From Paenibacillus sp. FSL K6-1330 (GTDB lineage Bacteria > Bacillota > Bacilli > Paenibacillales > Paenibacillaceae), in assembly GCF_037976825.1 (NCBI RefSeq), contig NZ_CP150269.1:1013001-1077000 (forward strand): 64,000 nucleotides of DNA, read 5' to 3'. Numbering within the stretch: position 1 is the first letter of the stretch; each line of letters starts with the position of its first letter. The notes below the pieces were generated by a model. That model did not search any database. It was given only the letters and a program-made list of their open reading frames with translations, and was not told the origin of the DNA. Below, piece by piece: positions 33,739 to 42,496 of the stretch. A program made the position numbers and the translations under genes.

Positions 33739-35571
33739 ATGAAGAACCGCTTCAAAAATCCGCTGGGCCGCATGAATATCAAACAGCAGATGATTCTGCT
33801 GTTTCTGGTGCTGGTCATCCCGTTGTTTGCGCTAAATGCCTATGGGAATTCCATGGCCGGTCAAATCCTGAAGCGTCATGTGACTAATGCTTATATCGAA
33901 CTGAACAAGCAGAACTTCAAGCTGATTAACCGTGATATTGAAACCGTTAACAAAGTGACCTCTACGGTCATCCAAAACTCGCAGATCCAGCAGCTGGATC
34001 CCTTTGCGGAGGGCACTGTTCTTGCGCGCGTCAAAAACTACGAGCAGCTGGAAAAAATGCTGTTGTCGTTCTCTCAAGAGACGGATGAACGCGAACCAGT
34101 CTATTACTCGCTCTATGTGTATGACCCGGACAATAGCTACTTCTTTGCTCCCTATTACCCTGACCGCAGAAAAGCGGGGGTGTATTTTTTCTCCGACGAG
34201 AAGGAGAAGCCGGCATGGTTCGATGAGGCCGTGGCAATGAAAGGGAACGGATATCTCAAGCGGATAGCGAATCTGTCCCCGCCGGTACAAGGGCGGCAGG
34301 ATCCAGAGACCTTAAGCTATGTGAGGGCCGTTAACAATATTTATAGGGGCGGGACCATCGGCGTTCTGGTGGTCACGAATTTGGACGCGCGGATCGGCGA
34401 GTCGTTATCGACGGTTTCGATACCGGACGGGGAGTTGTATTTTACGGATTGGAACGATAATATTCTGACCTCGTCGGTACAGGGCATGGCGGGCAAACTG
34501 GAATTGCCGCCCGAAGCGGATCCGGGCCATTCCACGATCGGCGTCATGGACGTGATCACGTCTGATTTTATCTATGTCATCGATTATAACTACGTGTTCC
34601 AGCAAAAGCTGGTCTACAAGGTGCCTGTCAAAACGCTGCTCGCCCAGCAAAGCGAAATGAAGCGCGTCATTCAGGTTATCTCCATCGCTTACTTTGCCGT
34701 GGGCCTCATTATCGTTTTCTACTTCTGGCAGTCACTGATGACGCCGCTTCAAAAGCTGGCGCATTTCGTGAGAAGGTACGAACCGGGGAACGTCGTGCCG
34801 GAAACCCCCTACCGACGCAGAAAAGATGAAGTCAGTGTCCTCATCTCCACGATTTATGATATGGCCCGCCGATTGAATGATCTGATCCACTACAAATACC
34901 GTATGGATCTGAAGCAGAAGGAAGCACAGCTGCAGCTGCTTTATCAGCAGATTAACCCCCATTTGCTGTACAACACCTTGGAAAGTATTTATTGGAAGAG
35001 CACGATGGAGGGCAATACCGAGTCCGCGGAGATGATCAAGGATTTGTCCAAATTAATGAAGATCAGTCTCAGCAGGGGGCGGGATCTCATCACGCTTGGG
35101 GAAGAGCTCGAGCATGCGGGGGCTTATATTAATCTCCAGCTGAACCGTTACGACTATCAGTTTACCGTCCGCTGGGAAGTTCCCGAGTCCTTGCTGGTGA
35201 ACCATGTGCCGAAGATTACGCTGCAGCCGCTGCTGGAAAACGCAATTATTCATGGCATTAAAAATATGGGCGAGGACGGAATCATTCGGATTTCAGGACA
35301 TCTGGAGGATAAATGCTTCCGGATCGTCATCGAAGATAACGGCTTCCGTCCCGTAAACTACGAGTCTATTCATAGACTGCTCCATAATGAAGTGCAGGAC
35401 CCTTCATCGGGCTACGGCATTCGCAATATCCAGGAGCGGATTCGGCTGCATTTTGGAAACTGCTATGGGCTGGAATATGAACCAAGAGAAGAAGGGGGAA
35501 CCCGTGTGACGATTACGATTCCCCGAACAGAAGTTGCAACCATTACCACAACCGGACAGGAGGTCTCCTGA
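33739..35571 (+). CDS. YesM-type sensor histidine kinase, module 1
   Basis: Senses an extracellular sugar signal and phosphorylates the adjacent regulator. It has 610 residues from ATG 33739 (GGAGGTG 8 bases upstream). TM1 is 'QMILLFLVLVIPLFALNAYG'. A ~270-residue extracellular sensing domain, TM2 'VISIAYFAVGLIIVFYFW' and a HAMP-like linker follow. The His_kinase domain has the phospho-acceptor His408 in 'QINPHLLYNTLES', and the ATPase has N-box 'QPLLENAIIHGI' and G-boxes 'EDNGF' and 'GYGIRNIQERI'. The stop overlaps the regulator start (TGATG). Confidence 0.93.
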   Translation: MKNRFKNPLGRMNIKQQMILLFLVLVIPLFALNAYGNSMAGQILKRHVTNAYIELNKQNFKLINRDIETVNKVTSTVIQNSQIQQLDPFAEGTVLARVKNYEQLEKMLLSFSQETDEREPVYYSLYVYDPDNSYFFAPYYPDRRKAGVYFFSDEKEKPAWFDEAVAMKGNGYLKRIANLSPPVQGRQDPETLSYVRAVNNIYRGGTIGVLVVTNLDARIGESLSTVSIPDGELYFTDWNDNILTSSVQGMAGKLELPPEADPGHSTIGVMDVITSDFIYVIDYNYVFQQKLVYKVPVKTLLAQQSEMKRVIQVISIAYFAVGLIIVFYFWQSLMTPLQKLAHFVRRYEPGNVVPETPYRRRKDEVSVLISTIYDMARRLNDLIHYKYRMDLKQKEAQLQLLYQQINPHLLYNTLESIYWKSTMEGNTESAEMIKDLSKLMKISLSRGRDLITLGEELEHAGAYINLQLNRYDYQFTVRWEVPESLLVNHVPKITLQPLLENAIIHGIKNMGEDGIIRISGHLEDKCFRIVIEDNGFRPVNYESIHRLLHNEVQDPSSGYGIRNIQERIRLHFGNCYGLEYEPREEGGTRVTITIPRTEVATITTTGQEVS

Positions 35572-36890
35572 TGTATAACATTTTGGTGGTAGATGACGAA
35601 CCTTTGATCTGCAAGGGCTTAGCCGGGCTGTTAACGTCCTCGGGCCTTGCCATCGATGGGATTACCACGGCTTACAGCGGGCAAGAAGCGCTGGATTACA
35701 TACGGATGGGGGATATCGATCTGTTGGTCACCGATATCCAGATGGGCGAGATGAACGGCATCGAGCTGATGCAGCAGGCGAAGATCGTGAAGCCGTGGGT
35801 TCAGACAATCATTATTTCAGCCCATGAAACATTTCAATATGCGCAGCGGGCGCTTCAGCTCGGAGCCAAGGATTATTTGATCAAACCACTGAACAGTGAG
35901 CAGTTTCTGGATTCGGTCCGCAGCGTGCTGCTCAAGATGGACCGACCGGCGCCTCAGGTGGAGTCGTTTCTCATGGTCGATAACGAGCATTTTCGGATGG
36001 AGGAGCCTCCGTCCGAACGAATAGAGCGGCTGAACCAGCGGCTCTCCACAGAGTCGGATCAGCTGCAACTGGCCGGTCTAGACGAATCGGAACTGGGCTT
36101 GATTGGTCCTTATTTTGCGGTCATCAAGATGAAGCTGGGCCTAACGGAAGACAGCAGCGCTTCTTTTTCCAGGCAAGATATAAATCTGATTCAATATGCT
36201 GCGCTGAATATCGCCAAGGAGCTGCTGGAGCAGGAGCCGCACACCTTCGTGTTCTACTCGCCGGAGCGAGACATCAACATCATCCTTCAATGGAGCGAGC
36301 AGGAGATGGAGGAGAATGCGAGCAGCAAGATCCACCATCTGGAGATGATTGGCCGGAGCCTGCACCACCATGTGGAGCTGTACCTGAAACGTAGCTGTAC
36401 CGTGGGGATCAGTCAAATACTGAGAGGGCCTGAATTTTTGAGTGTGCTCAGCCGTCAGGCGGACAAAGCGATGCTGTGGAGCGAGCAGCTGCATGATTTC
36501 CACGTGTTTTATTACGGGGATTTCAATTGGCACAACTATGCCCAGGAGACGTCGCAAGAGGTGCTCTCGAGCCAGAGCAACCGGATCGTCGAGAATACGA
36601 GGCAGTATATCGTGGAGCATTATCGCCAAAAGGGATTGACGATTCATGAGGTAGCCAAGAACAATCATGTGAGTCCGAACTATTTGAGTTATCTGTTCAA
36701 AAAATATACCGGCAGCAGCCTGTGGGAGTATGTCGTGAAGCTGCGGATGGAGGAGAGCAGGTCTCTGATCCTGAGCACGGATCTTCGCCGTTACGAAATC
36801 GCCGAGCGAGTCGGCTATGAATCCCCGGAGCATTTTAGCAAAATCTTCAAAAAATACTATGGTGTCAGTCCCAGCGAGTTAAAGAAGTAA
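35571..36890 (+). CDS. YesN-type AraC-family response regulator, module 1
   Basis: A 439-residue DNA-binding regulator. The N-terminal receiver has Asp8-Asp9 and phospho-acceptor Asp55 ('LLVTDIQMGEMNG') and the conserved 'KDYLIKPL'. A central linker domain follows. The C-terminal AraC double helix-turn-helix runs over about 340-439, with 'EVAKNNHVSPNYLSYLFKKY' and 'IAERVGYESPEHFSKIFKKY'. It should activate the permease and binding-protein genes downstream once phosphorylated by its kinase partner. Confidence 0.93.
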   Translation: MYNILVVDDEPLICKGLAGLLTSSGLAIDGITTAYSGQEALDYIRMGDIDLLVTDIQMGEMNGIELMQQAKIVKPWVQTIIISAHETFQYAQRALQLGAKDYLIKPLNSEQFLDSVRSVLLKMDRPAPQVESFLMVDNEHFRMEEPPSERIERLNQRLSTESDQLQLAGLDESELGLIGPYFAVIKMKLGLTEDSSASFSRQDINLIQYAALNIAKELLEQEPHTFVFYSPERDINIILQWSEQEMEENASSKIHHLEMIGRSLHHHVELYLKRSCTVGISQILRGPEFLSVLSRQADKAMLWSEQLHDFHVFYYGDFNWHNYAQETSQEVLSSQSNRIVENTRQYIVEHYRQKGLTIHEVAKNNHVSPNYLSYLFKKYTGSSLWEYVVKLRMEESRSLILSTDLRRYEIAERVGYESPEHFSKIFKKYYGVSPSELKK

Positions 36891-36922
36891 GAACGGTTAT
36901 ACTTCACATAGTTTTAGACATG

Positions 36923-36948
36923 TTGTAAGACTCCCTTCCTTTTTACAA
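36923..36948 (+). promoter_or_regulatory. TTGTAA-N14-TTACAA inverted repeat before the permease genes
   Basis: An inverted repeat 40-65 bp ahead of the first permease. It overlaps a possible -35 (TTGTAA) and -10 (TACAAT, 15 bp spacing) and could be part of the promoter controlled by the adjacent regulator. Confidence 0.3.
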
Positions 36949-36986
36949 TTAAAGCTGGACATTTAATAAAGGAATGAGGGAGTCAG

Positions 36987-37922
36987 ATGGAAGAAACGGC
37001 CATGCCGCAAGGCCAGGCTCGGATAGAGCCCGGTCATCGCACCCGACAGGAGCACAAGCGCAAGCCGCTGTGGAAGAAGTACATATGGGGGTATTTGTTC
37101 CTCGTTCCGGCGATTGCGATCTTTATCGTCTTTTTGTGGGTACCGATCTTTAAAGGGATTTTTTACAGCTTTTTTCATATCGATTTCGTAAAAGGAAACA
37201 CCTTCGTCGGGTTCGATAACTATGCCAAGGTGCTGAGCAATCCGGATCTGCTGCTTTCCGTTCGAAATACTTTATATTTCATGCTGTTAACGCTGGTCAT
37301 CGGCTTCTGGGTACCCATCGCGGCCTCCATTGCCATCTCGGAGCTGAAGCTGTTCCAGGGCTTCGCCCGGATTGCAGCGTATCTCCCGTTTGTCGTACCC
37401 GGCGTCGTGCTCTACGGCATGTGGAGGTGGATGTATGATCCGGTAGGCCCGATCAACGCCCTGTTCGGCTTCTTCGGGGCAGAACCGGTATCGTTTATAT
37501 CGGATAGCCGGTTCTCCATGGTGTCGCTTGTCGTTATGGAGACGTGGCAGCAATTCGGCTCGGCGATGCTGATCTATCTGGCCGGCGTGCTCAGCATACC
37601 GAAGGATTGGTATGAAGCTGCCGAAATCGACGGTGCGGGCGTATGGGCCCGGATTAAATACATTACGCTCCCCTCGATGCGCAATTTGATTATGCTCATG
37701 CTGATTCTGCAGCTGATCGGCACTTCGCAGGCGTATCAGTCGCAGCTTGCGATGCTGGATGGCGGACCGAACAAGGCCACGCTCACCTATGCGCTTCTAA
37801 CCGTAAAGTACGCGTTTAACCAGCTGGATTACGGGGCAGGAACCGCCATGGGCATTTTGATGTTTCTGGTGCTGAGTTTGCTGGGCATCCTGCAATTCAA
37901 GATGAACAGGGAGGAGTACTAG
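36987..37922 (+). CDS. Sugar ABC transporter permease, LplB/MalF type, module 1
   Basis: A membrane subunit with six predicted helices and 311 residues. It has a charged N-terminus ('RTRQEHKRKPLWKKYIWGY'-like) and the ATPase-coupling EAA loop 'EAAEIDGAGVWARIKYITLP'. It belongs to the CUT1 family that imports oligosaccharides. The second permease starts 2 bp after its stop. No ATPase gene is in the operon; such importers often share a common MsmX-type ATPase. Confidence 0.92.
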   Translation: MEETAMPQGQARIEPGHRTRQEHKRKPLWKKYIWGYLFLVPAIAIFIVFLWVPIFKGIFYSFFHIDFVKGNTFVGFDNYAKVLSNPDLLLSVRNTLYFMLLTLVIGFWVPIAASIAISELKLFQGFARIAAYLPFVVPGVVLYGMWRWMYDPVGPINALFGFFGAEPVSFISDSRFSMVSLVVMETWQQFGSAMLIYLAGVLSIPKDWYEAAEIDGAGVWARIKYITLPSMRNLIMLMLILQLIGTSQAYQSQLAMLDGGPNKATLTYALLTVKYAFNQLDYGAGTAMGILMFLVLSLLGILQFKMNREEY

Positions 37923-37923
37923 G

Positions 37924-38790
37924 ATGAAAGAGAGAGGCATACTGTCCGTATCGGATTTGAGAAAACCGTGGAACAAGGCGGTATACGGGTTTATGGTGCT
38001 GTGCATCGCGGTGATGGTCTTTACGATGCTGTACCCGATCGGCATGACGATGTTCAACGGGCTGAAGAGCAATCAGGAGATCAACACGTTTCCGCCACGC
38101 TTTTTCCCTTCGGAATGGCATTGGGATAACGTCCCAAAGGGGTGGGAATACATCGATCTGCCGATGTTTCTGAAGAATACGCTGCTTATTTTTGGCGGCA
38201 ATCTGCTGGTGACGATTCTGGTACTGGGCTTGGCGGCCTTCAGCATTTCTCGTATCCGAGTTCCCTATCACCGCGTCATCTATTTCTTCATTCTCATGAC
38301 CTTGTTTATTCCGGCGTCGAGTTACATGATTCCGAACTTCGTTAATTTGAAGGAGCTTGGGCTGTTGAATTCCTACTGGGCCTTCTGGCTGCCGGCCGGA
38401 GCCAATGCTTACTTCTTCCTGCTGATCAAAAACTTCTTCGATGGCATACATCCGGAGATCTTCGAGGCGGCGCGCATCGACGGCGCTTCGGAATTGAGCA
38501 GCTTTCTGCGGATTGCCGTTCCGCTGTCCGTCCCGATCTTCGCAACGCTGGCGATCTTTATCTTCTCCACGGCATGGAATGACTGGTTCTGGCCGTCGCT
38601 TGTCATGCAGACGCAGGACAAGTACACGCTGGCTACGGCCATCTACAAGTATGTCATTAACGCTAGGAGCCTGGACAGCAGCATAAAATTCGCGATTCTG
38701 TTCATGGTCATGGTGCCGCCGATCTTTGTATTTCTGGTGTTCCAGAAATTCATTATGCGCAGCGTCAGTCTCTCGGCCGTTAAAGGGTAG
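37924..38790 (+). CDS. Sugar ABC transporter permease, LplC/MalG type, module 1
   Basis: The second CUT1 permease, 288 residues and six helices, with the EAA loop 'EAARIDGASELSSFLRIAVP' and the typical end 'IMRSVSLSAVKG'. It forms the heterodimeric channel with the preceding permease. Confidence 0.93.
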   Translation: MKERGILSVSDLRKPWNKAVYGFMVLCIAVMVFTMLYPIGMTMFNGLKSNQEINTFPPRFFPSEWHWDNVPKGWEYIDLPMFLKNTLLIFGGNLLVTILVLGLAAFSISRIRVPYHRVIYFFILMTLFIPASSYMIPNFVNLKELGLLNSYWAFWLPAGANAYFFLLIKNFFDGIHPEIFEAARIDGASELSSFLRIAVPLSVPIFATLAIFIFSTAWNDWFWPSLVMQTQDKYTLATAIYKYVINARSLDSSIKFAILFMVMVPPIFVFLVFQKFIMRSVSLSAVKG

Positions 38791-38923
38791 GGCAGCGTAT
38801 ACCACACCATCGTAGCCCTGCACATGATCGTCATATGAATGCACATCGTCCTTTCCAGGTTTCAATTTTATGATGGAGATAGAAACGGACATTATCATTT
38901 CAATAAGGAAAAGGGGAGTATCC

Positions 38924-40372
38924 ATGCGCAAGTTCTCAGCACTACTGATCTGCCTTATGCTGTTCAGCTCCTTGCTCGCAGCATGCGGCGGCGGCAAAGC
39001 AGCACCGGAGGCCGGTAATAAAGACGGAGGGACCGCCAATTCGGGCGGAACGACTACAACGCAGACAGAGGAACCGAAAGAGGATATCGCGGATCAAAAG
39101 ATAACGATCAAGATCCACTATCCGCTGCCGGATGACACAACGCTGCGTCAGCAGGAGGATGATAAAATCGCCCGTTTCCAGGCGAAATATCCGAACGTGA
39201 CCATCGTGAAGGACGACTGGCAGTACAGCGTCAACGAAATTGGGGTCAAGATGGCTTCGAACGAAGCACCGACGTTTTATAACACTTGGGCTACGGAAGC
39301 ACAGCTGCTCGTGGAGCGGGGCTGGGTGGCCGACATTACGGAGTTTTGGAACGACTGGGAGTACAAGGATGACATGAATCCCGTGCTGCAGGATCAATTC
39401 ATCGTGGACGGCAAGGTGTACGGCGTTACGCAGAACGGTTATATCACGTCAACGATCGTGAACAAGAAGCTGCTGGACGCGAAGGGCGTGCCCGTCCCGC
39501 CGATGGATTGGACATGGGACGACATGTACAACACGGCTAAAGGCGCTGCGGACCCGAAGGCCGGTATATCCGGAATCGCGCCGATGGGTAAAGGCAATGA
39601 AGCGGGCTGGAACTGGACCAACTTCCTGTTCGAAGCCGGCGGGGATATCGAAGTGAACGAGGACGGCAAAGTGAAAGCGGTGTTTAACTCGGAAGCCGGC
39701 GTGAAGGCACTGGACTTCTATAAGAAGCTGAGATGGGAAGCGAATGCTATTCCGCAGGATTGGGCCCTCGGTTGGGGCGATGCCGTCAGCTCGTTCCAGC
39801 AGGGACGTACGGCAATGGTTATTGCTGGCGCATTTGACGTGATCCAGCCGGCATTGAATGAGGGCGGCATGAAGCCTGAGGATGTGCTTGCATATCCGAT
39901 GCCTGCGATGGAGAAAGGCGGAGCGCATCATGGCATTTTGGGCGGAAATTATTTGGTCATCAACCCGAATGCCACGAAGGAAGAACAGGAAATGGCATTC
40001 CGCTATATCACGTTTGATTATTTTACGGATGATGCGCTGAAATCGGTGGAAGATACGATTAATGCCCGCAAAGCCGAAGGCAAATACTTTGTACCGACGC
40101 CGCTTGAATATTTCAGCGATGATTCCGAGTATGCCGCGAAGGTGAAGGCCATCTACGATAAGTACGACAATGTCTACAAATATGATCCGCAGCTCTTCAG
40201 CCTGTTGGAAGGCAAACCGGAAGCGCAATTCGGAACGCAGGATTATTATGCGGCGATGTCCAATGTCGTGCAGGAATCGTTCTCGAAGGAAGGCACGGAT
40301 TCCAAGAAACAGCTAGACGAAACAGCCAAGTTGGTTCAGGAGAATTTTTTCGATAAGATCGAACAGAAGTAA
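38924..40372 (+). CDS. Sugar-binding lipoprotein (family 1), module 1
   Basis: Captures the imported saccharide outside the cell. It has 482 residues from ATG 38924 (AAGGGGAG upstream). The lipoprotein signal ends 'FSSLLAAC', with lipidated Cys21 followed by a Gly/Thr/Asn linker. The rest is an extracellular solute-binding fold ('ITIKIHYPLPDDTTLRQQED', 'GGNYLVINPNATKEEQEMAF'). It ends the operon. Confidence 0.92.
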   Translation: MRKFSALLICLMLFSSLLAACGGGKAAPEAGNKDGGTANSGGTTTTQTEEPKEDIADQKITIKIHYPLPDDTTLRQQEDDKIARFQAKYPNVTIVKDDWQYSVNEIGVKMASNEAPTFYNTWATEAQLLVERGWVADITEFWNDWEYKDDMNPVLQDQFIVDGKVYGVTQNGYITSTIVNKKLLDAKGVPVPPMDWTWDDMYNTAKGAADPKAGISGIAPMGKGNEAGWNWTNFLFEAGGDIEVNEDGKVKAVFNSEAGVKALDFYKKLRWEANAIPQDWALGWGDAVSSFQQGRTAMVIAGAFDVIQPALNEGGMKPEDVLAYPMPAMEKGGAHHGILGGNYLVINPNATKEEQEMAFRYITFDYFTDDALKSVEDTINARKAEGKYFVPTPLEYFSDDSEYAAKVKAIYDKYDNVYKYDPQLFSLLEGKPEAQFGTQDYYAAMSNVVQESFSKEGTDSKKQLDETAKLVQENFFDKIEQK

Positions 40373-40383
40373 GGGTGCGGCTG

Positions 40384-40527
40384 TCCCGGATGGGATTGGG
40401 GAGAACTCTGCAGCACAAAAAAGAGAGACGCCGGAAACAGCGTCTCTCTTTGCTTTTTCATATCCTTGGCAATAGCTGCTAAAAGCCGGGCGAAAGGTCA
40501 GCCCTTCCCAAGCATGGCCGCCAGATT
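40384..40527 (+). repeat. Imperfect ~140 bp repeat, copy A
   Basis: Begins TCCCGGATGGGATTGG, continues through the AAAGAGAGACGC hairpin, then the TTGCTTTTTCAT and GGTCAG elements, and ends near GCCAGATTT. It aligns along its whole length with 42318-42458 in the same orientation. It contains the terminator at 40420-40451. Confidence 0.7.
40420..40451. terminator. Terminator shared by the module 1 operon and the anti-sigma operon
   Basis: AAAGAGAGACGC and GCGTCTCTCTTT with an 8-base loop; T6 on the minus strand and TTTGCTTTTT on the plus strand. Confidence 0.85.
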
Positions 40528-40667
40528 TGTGTCCGGGTCCCGAGACCGCCACAGGCGACTTTTTCTGTATTATCTATCATTTTTACTGCGTTTCTACGAG
40601 AAAAGAGCCATAATTGGTATAATGATTGGCGATTATGATGTTTTTAATCCAAGAGACATAACGCTGC

Positions 40668-41645
40668 TTACTTGGAATCCGGCTTCGGAATGATCGTATT
40701 GGCGATGCGGATCAGCTCTTCGGCAGCGATCTCTCCCTGGGCAGAGCTAAGCCTAAGCATGTAGTGGTGCCCGGTCGTTGGTTCTTCATAGGCCCAGTCC
40801 AACTGCGCCGAGCTTCCGCCGTTCCACGTTTTTTGCAGAACGTCCTGCCCATTGATCTTGATCTTGCGGTTGATCATGTCACTATTGTCGTCCCAGTAGG
40901 AGGTCACGCTTCCGTGGTCCCCGTTATTCAGGATGGTAAGGGAGACTTCCTTGTTGTCGCTGGTATAATATACCGTTGAAATCCAGAAATTATCGGTGAA
41001 CTTCACCGGCATCAGGGCGTAGTCCTTCCCGGAAGCTTTGGCTTTCTCAAGCAGCTTTTTGGCGATGTTGGCTTTTTCCTGCTCGGTCAGCGGGTTCACG
41101 TCAGTCTCGCGCTCCATGTGCACGCTGGCGTTATTGAACGTGTATGTGCCCGAACCGGACAGCTCCTTGGCCAGCGGCAAACCGGGCACGTTCACCATGC
41201 TTTGCAGCTTGGCGAAATCCTTGACGGCATGTGGAGTGGATTTGATATCGATGGCATGCTTCGGATTATCCGGTACGACATAAATGATGGCGGCTTCGCC
41301 CGGCTTGATCTGTTCGTCCCAGATGGTGTTCATCAGATGTATGCGGTTCAGTTCCTCTTTTGAATAGTCTTTAGGCGAAGGCGACTCTGCCTTCGATTTC
41401 TCCTCATAGACAACCTCTCCCTGGCCGTTGGTTAAAGAGTGGTACTTTACTGCTGCGAAACCGGTCGATGCGGTAAGCAGCATGCCGGTAATTAAGAGAA
41501 TGCTTACTTTGTTTTTCACGAAAAATCGCTCCCTTTTAAGATGTTTTTCCCGAATTTGGTTCATGACGCGTTCCGGGAGGGCCGTCCCGAGCGGCTCAAC
41601 CCTTTGAAAGAGTGGTTTCAGGTCCTGGTCGTTGTCCATGCTCAT
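40668..41645 (-). CDS. Anti-sigma factor-like membrane protein with DUF4367-like domain
   Basis: A 326-residue protein, probably the inhibitor of the ECF sigma factor encoded just upstream. ATG 41645 has GAGGGGG about 8 bases upstream and overlaps the sigma gene by 50 bp; ATG 41639 is an alternative. A short cytoplasmic N-terminus ('LPERVMNQIREKHLKRERF') leads into one transmembrane helix ('VSILLITGMLLTASTGFAAV') and a large extracytoplasmic part. The C-terminal ~90 residues resemble DUF4367 ('GHHYMLRLSSAQGEIAAEEL'). Confidence 0.75.
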   Translation of the reverse strand: MSMDNDQDLKPLFQRVEPLGTALPERVMNQIREKHLKRERFFVKNKVSILLITGMLLTASTGFAAVKYHSLTNGQGEVVYEEKSKAESPSPKDYSKEELNRIHLMNTIWDEQIKPGEAAIIYVVPDNPKHAIDIKSTPHAVKDFAKLQSMVNVPGLPLAKELSGSGTYTFNNASVHMERETDVNPLTEQEKANIAKKLLEKAKASGKDYALMPVKFTDNFWISTVYYTSDNKEVSLTILNNGDHGSVTSYWDDNSDMINRKIKINGQDVLQKTWNGGSSAQLDWAYEEPTTGHHYMLRLSSAQGEIAAEELIRIANTIIPKPDSK

Positions 41646-42195
41646 TCGTTTCTTCCCCCTCGGCCATGGCATAATGTTTGCGGAACTTGGCTGCAGCCCG
41701 CTGAAATTTTTTCCTAAGATAGGTCGTGTTTTGTTGCAAAATAAGGCTGATCTCATGATAGCTCTTGTCCTCAACGCAGCGCAGGATGAGCAGGCTCCGT
41801 TCCTCGGCGGTCAGCCTGGCCAGCGCCCGGAGCACGGACGGATTGTAGTATTTGTGCTCGATGACCTGATCGACATGCCTGTTATCCTGATCCTTCTGAT
41901 ACAGAAAGGGGAGGTATCGGGATAGCTTTCGCTTGCGGAGGTAGTCGATGCACTGGTTGGAGGCGATGCGGTACAGCCAGGCTTCGAAGGGCTTGTCCGA
42001 TTCGAATTTAGATAGATTGCGATAAGCTTTCAAAAAAGCTTCCTGGGTGCAATCTTCGGCTTCGGCATAGTCGCCAAGCATGTGATAGCAATAGTTGAAG
42101 ATGGCTTTGTGGCAACGGTTCATGATCAGCTCATATTTGTCGATCTCTCCCTTCAAAACATCAGCAACGATCTGATGGAATGCTGGTTCATCCAA
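41596..42195 (-). CDS. ECF-type RNA polymerase sigma factor
   Basis: A 199-residue alternative sigma factor. Region 2 has 'FNYCYHMLGDYAEAEDCTQE' and 'FEAWLYRIASNQCIDYLRKR'. Region 4 has 'LTAEERSLLILRCVEDKSYH' and 'EISLILQQNTTYLRKKFQR'. The length and two-domain layout fit ECF factors controlling envelope stress (sigma-X/V/M-like). It is cotranscribed with a membrane anti-sigma gene. ATG 42195 follows AAAGGGGTG by about 12 bases, a rather long spacing. Confidence 0.9.
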   Translation of the reverse strand: MDEPAFHQIVADVLKGEIDKYELIMNRCHKAIFNYCYHMLGDYAEAEDCTQEAFLKAYRNLSKFESDKPFEAWLYRIASNQCIDYLRKRKLSRYLPFLYQKDQDNRHVDQVIEHKYYNPSVLRALARLTAEERSLLILRCVEDKSYHEISLILQQNTTYLRKKFQRAAAKFRKHYAMAEGEETNEHGQRPGPETTLSKG

Positions 42196-42222
42196 GTGGT
42201 TTCACCCCTTTACAATTTGTAT

Positions 42223-42250
42223 TACGCTTGGGCAGAGCACAAATGTGACA
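42223..42250 (-). promoter_or_regulatory. Candidate self-dependent ECF promoter
   Basis: On the minus strand TGTCAC, 18 bases, CGTAAT. It resembles ECF promoters (TGtAAC / CGTA) and lies about 30 bases upstream of the sigma gene. Autoregulation is usual for this class; the motif match is loose. Confidence 0.4.
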
Positions 42251-42317
42251 AATAGATTCAATTAATCTTGTTTGCAGGAGAGCGCATTTCGAAAATCGGG
42301 TTGGAGTAAGGGAGCGC

Positions 42318-42458
42318 TCCCGGATGGGACTGGAGAAAATTCTGCATCGCAAAAAAGAGAGACGCCGGAGCGGCGTCTCTCTTTGCTGATTCATTTCTTT
42401 GCAATTGGGAGTTGATTTGGACCCGTGGTCAGTCCTCCTCGAGCACGGCTGCCTGATT
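42318..42458 (+). repeat. Imperfect ~140 bp repeat, copy B
   Basis: Begins TCCCGGATGGGACTGG, includes the same AAAGAGAGACGC hairpin, then TTCATTTCTTTGCAAT, GGTCAG and GAGCACGGCTGCCTGATT. It matches copy A at 40384-40527 in order and orientation. The two copies bracket the sigma/anti-sigma operon. Confidence 0.7.
42354..42384 (-). terminator. Terminator of the aminoglycoside adenylyltransferase gene
   Basis: AAAGAGAGACGCCG and CGGCGTCTCTCTTT form a perfect 14 bp stem with a 3-base loop; T6 on the minus strand. Confidence 0.92.
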
Positions 42459-42496
42459 CCATATTTGGAATCAAGGGAACTGCAGCTTCCGCAATC

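Noticed and set aside
37897..39039. 380-codon minus-strand frame across permease and binding-protein genes
   Set aside because: His/Gln/Arg-rich translation typical of antisense reading of membrane proteins. The frames at 32024-33097 and 62370-63395 are similar.
40384..42458. Sigma/anti-sigma region as an insertion sequence or transposon
   Set aside because: The repeats are direct rather than inverted, contain ordinary terminators, and no transposase is present.
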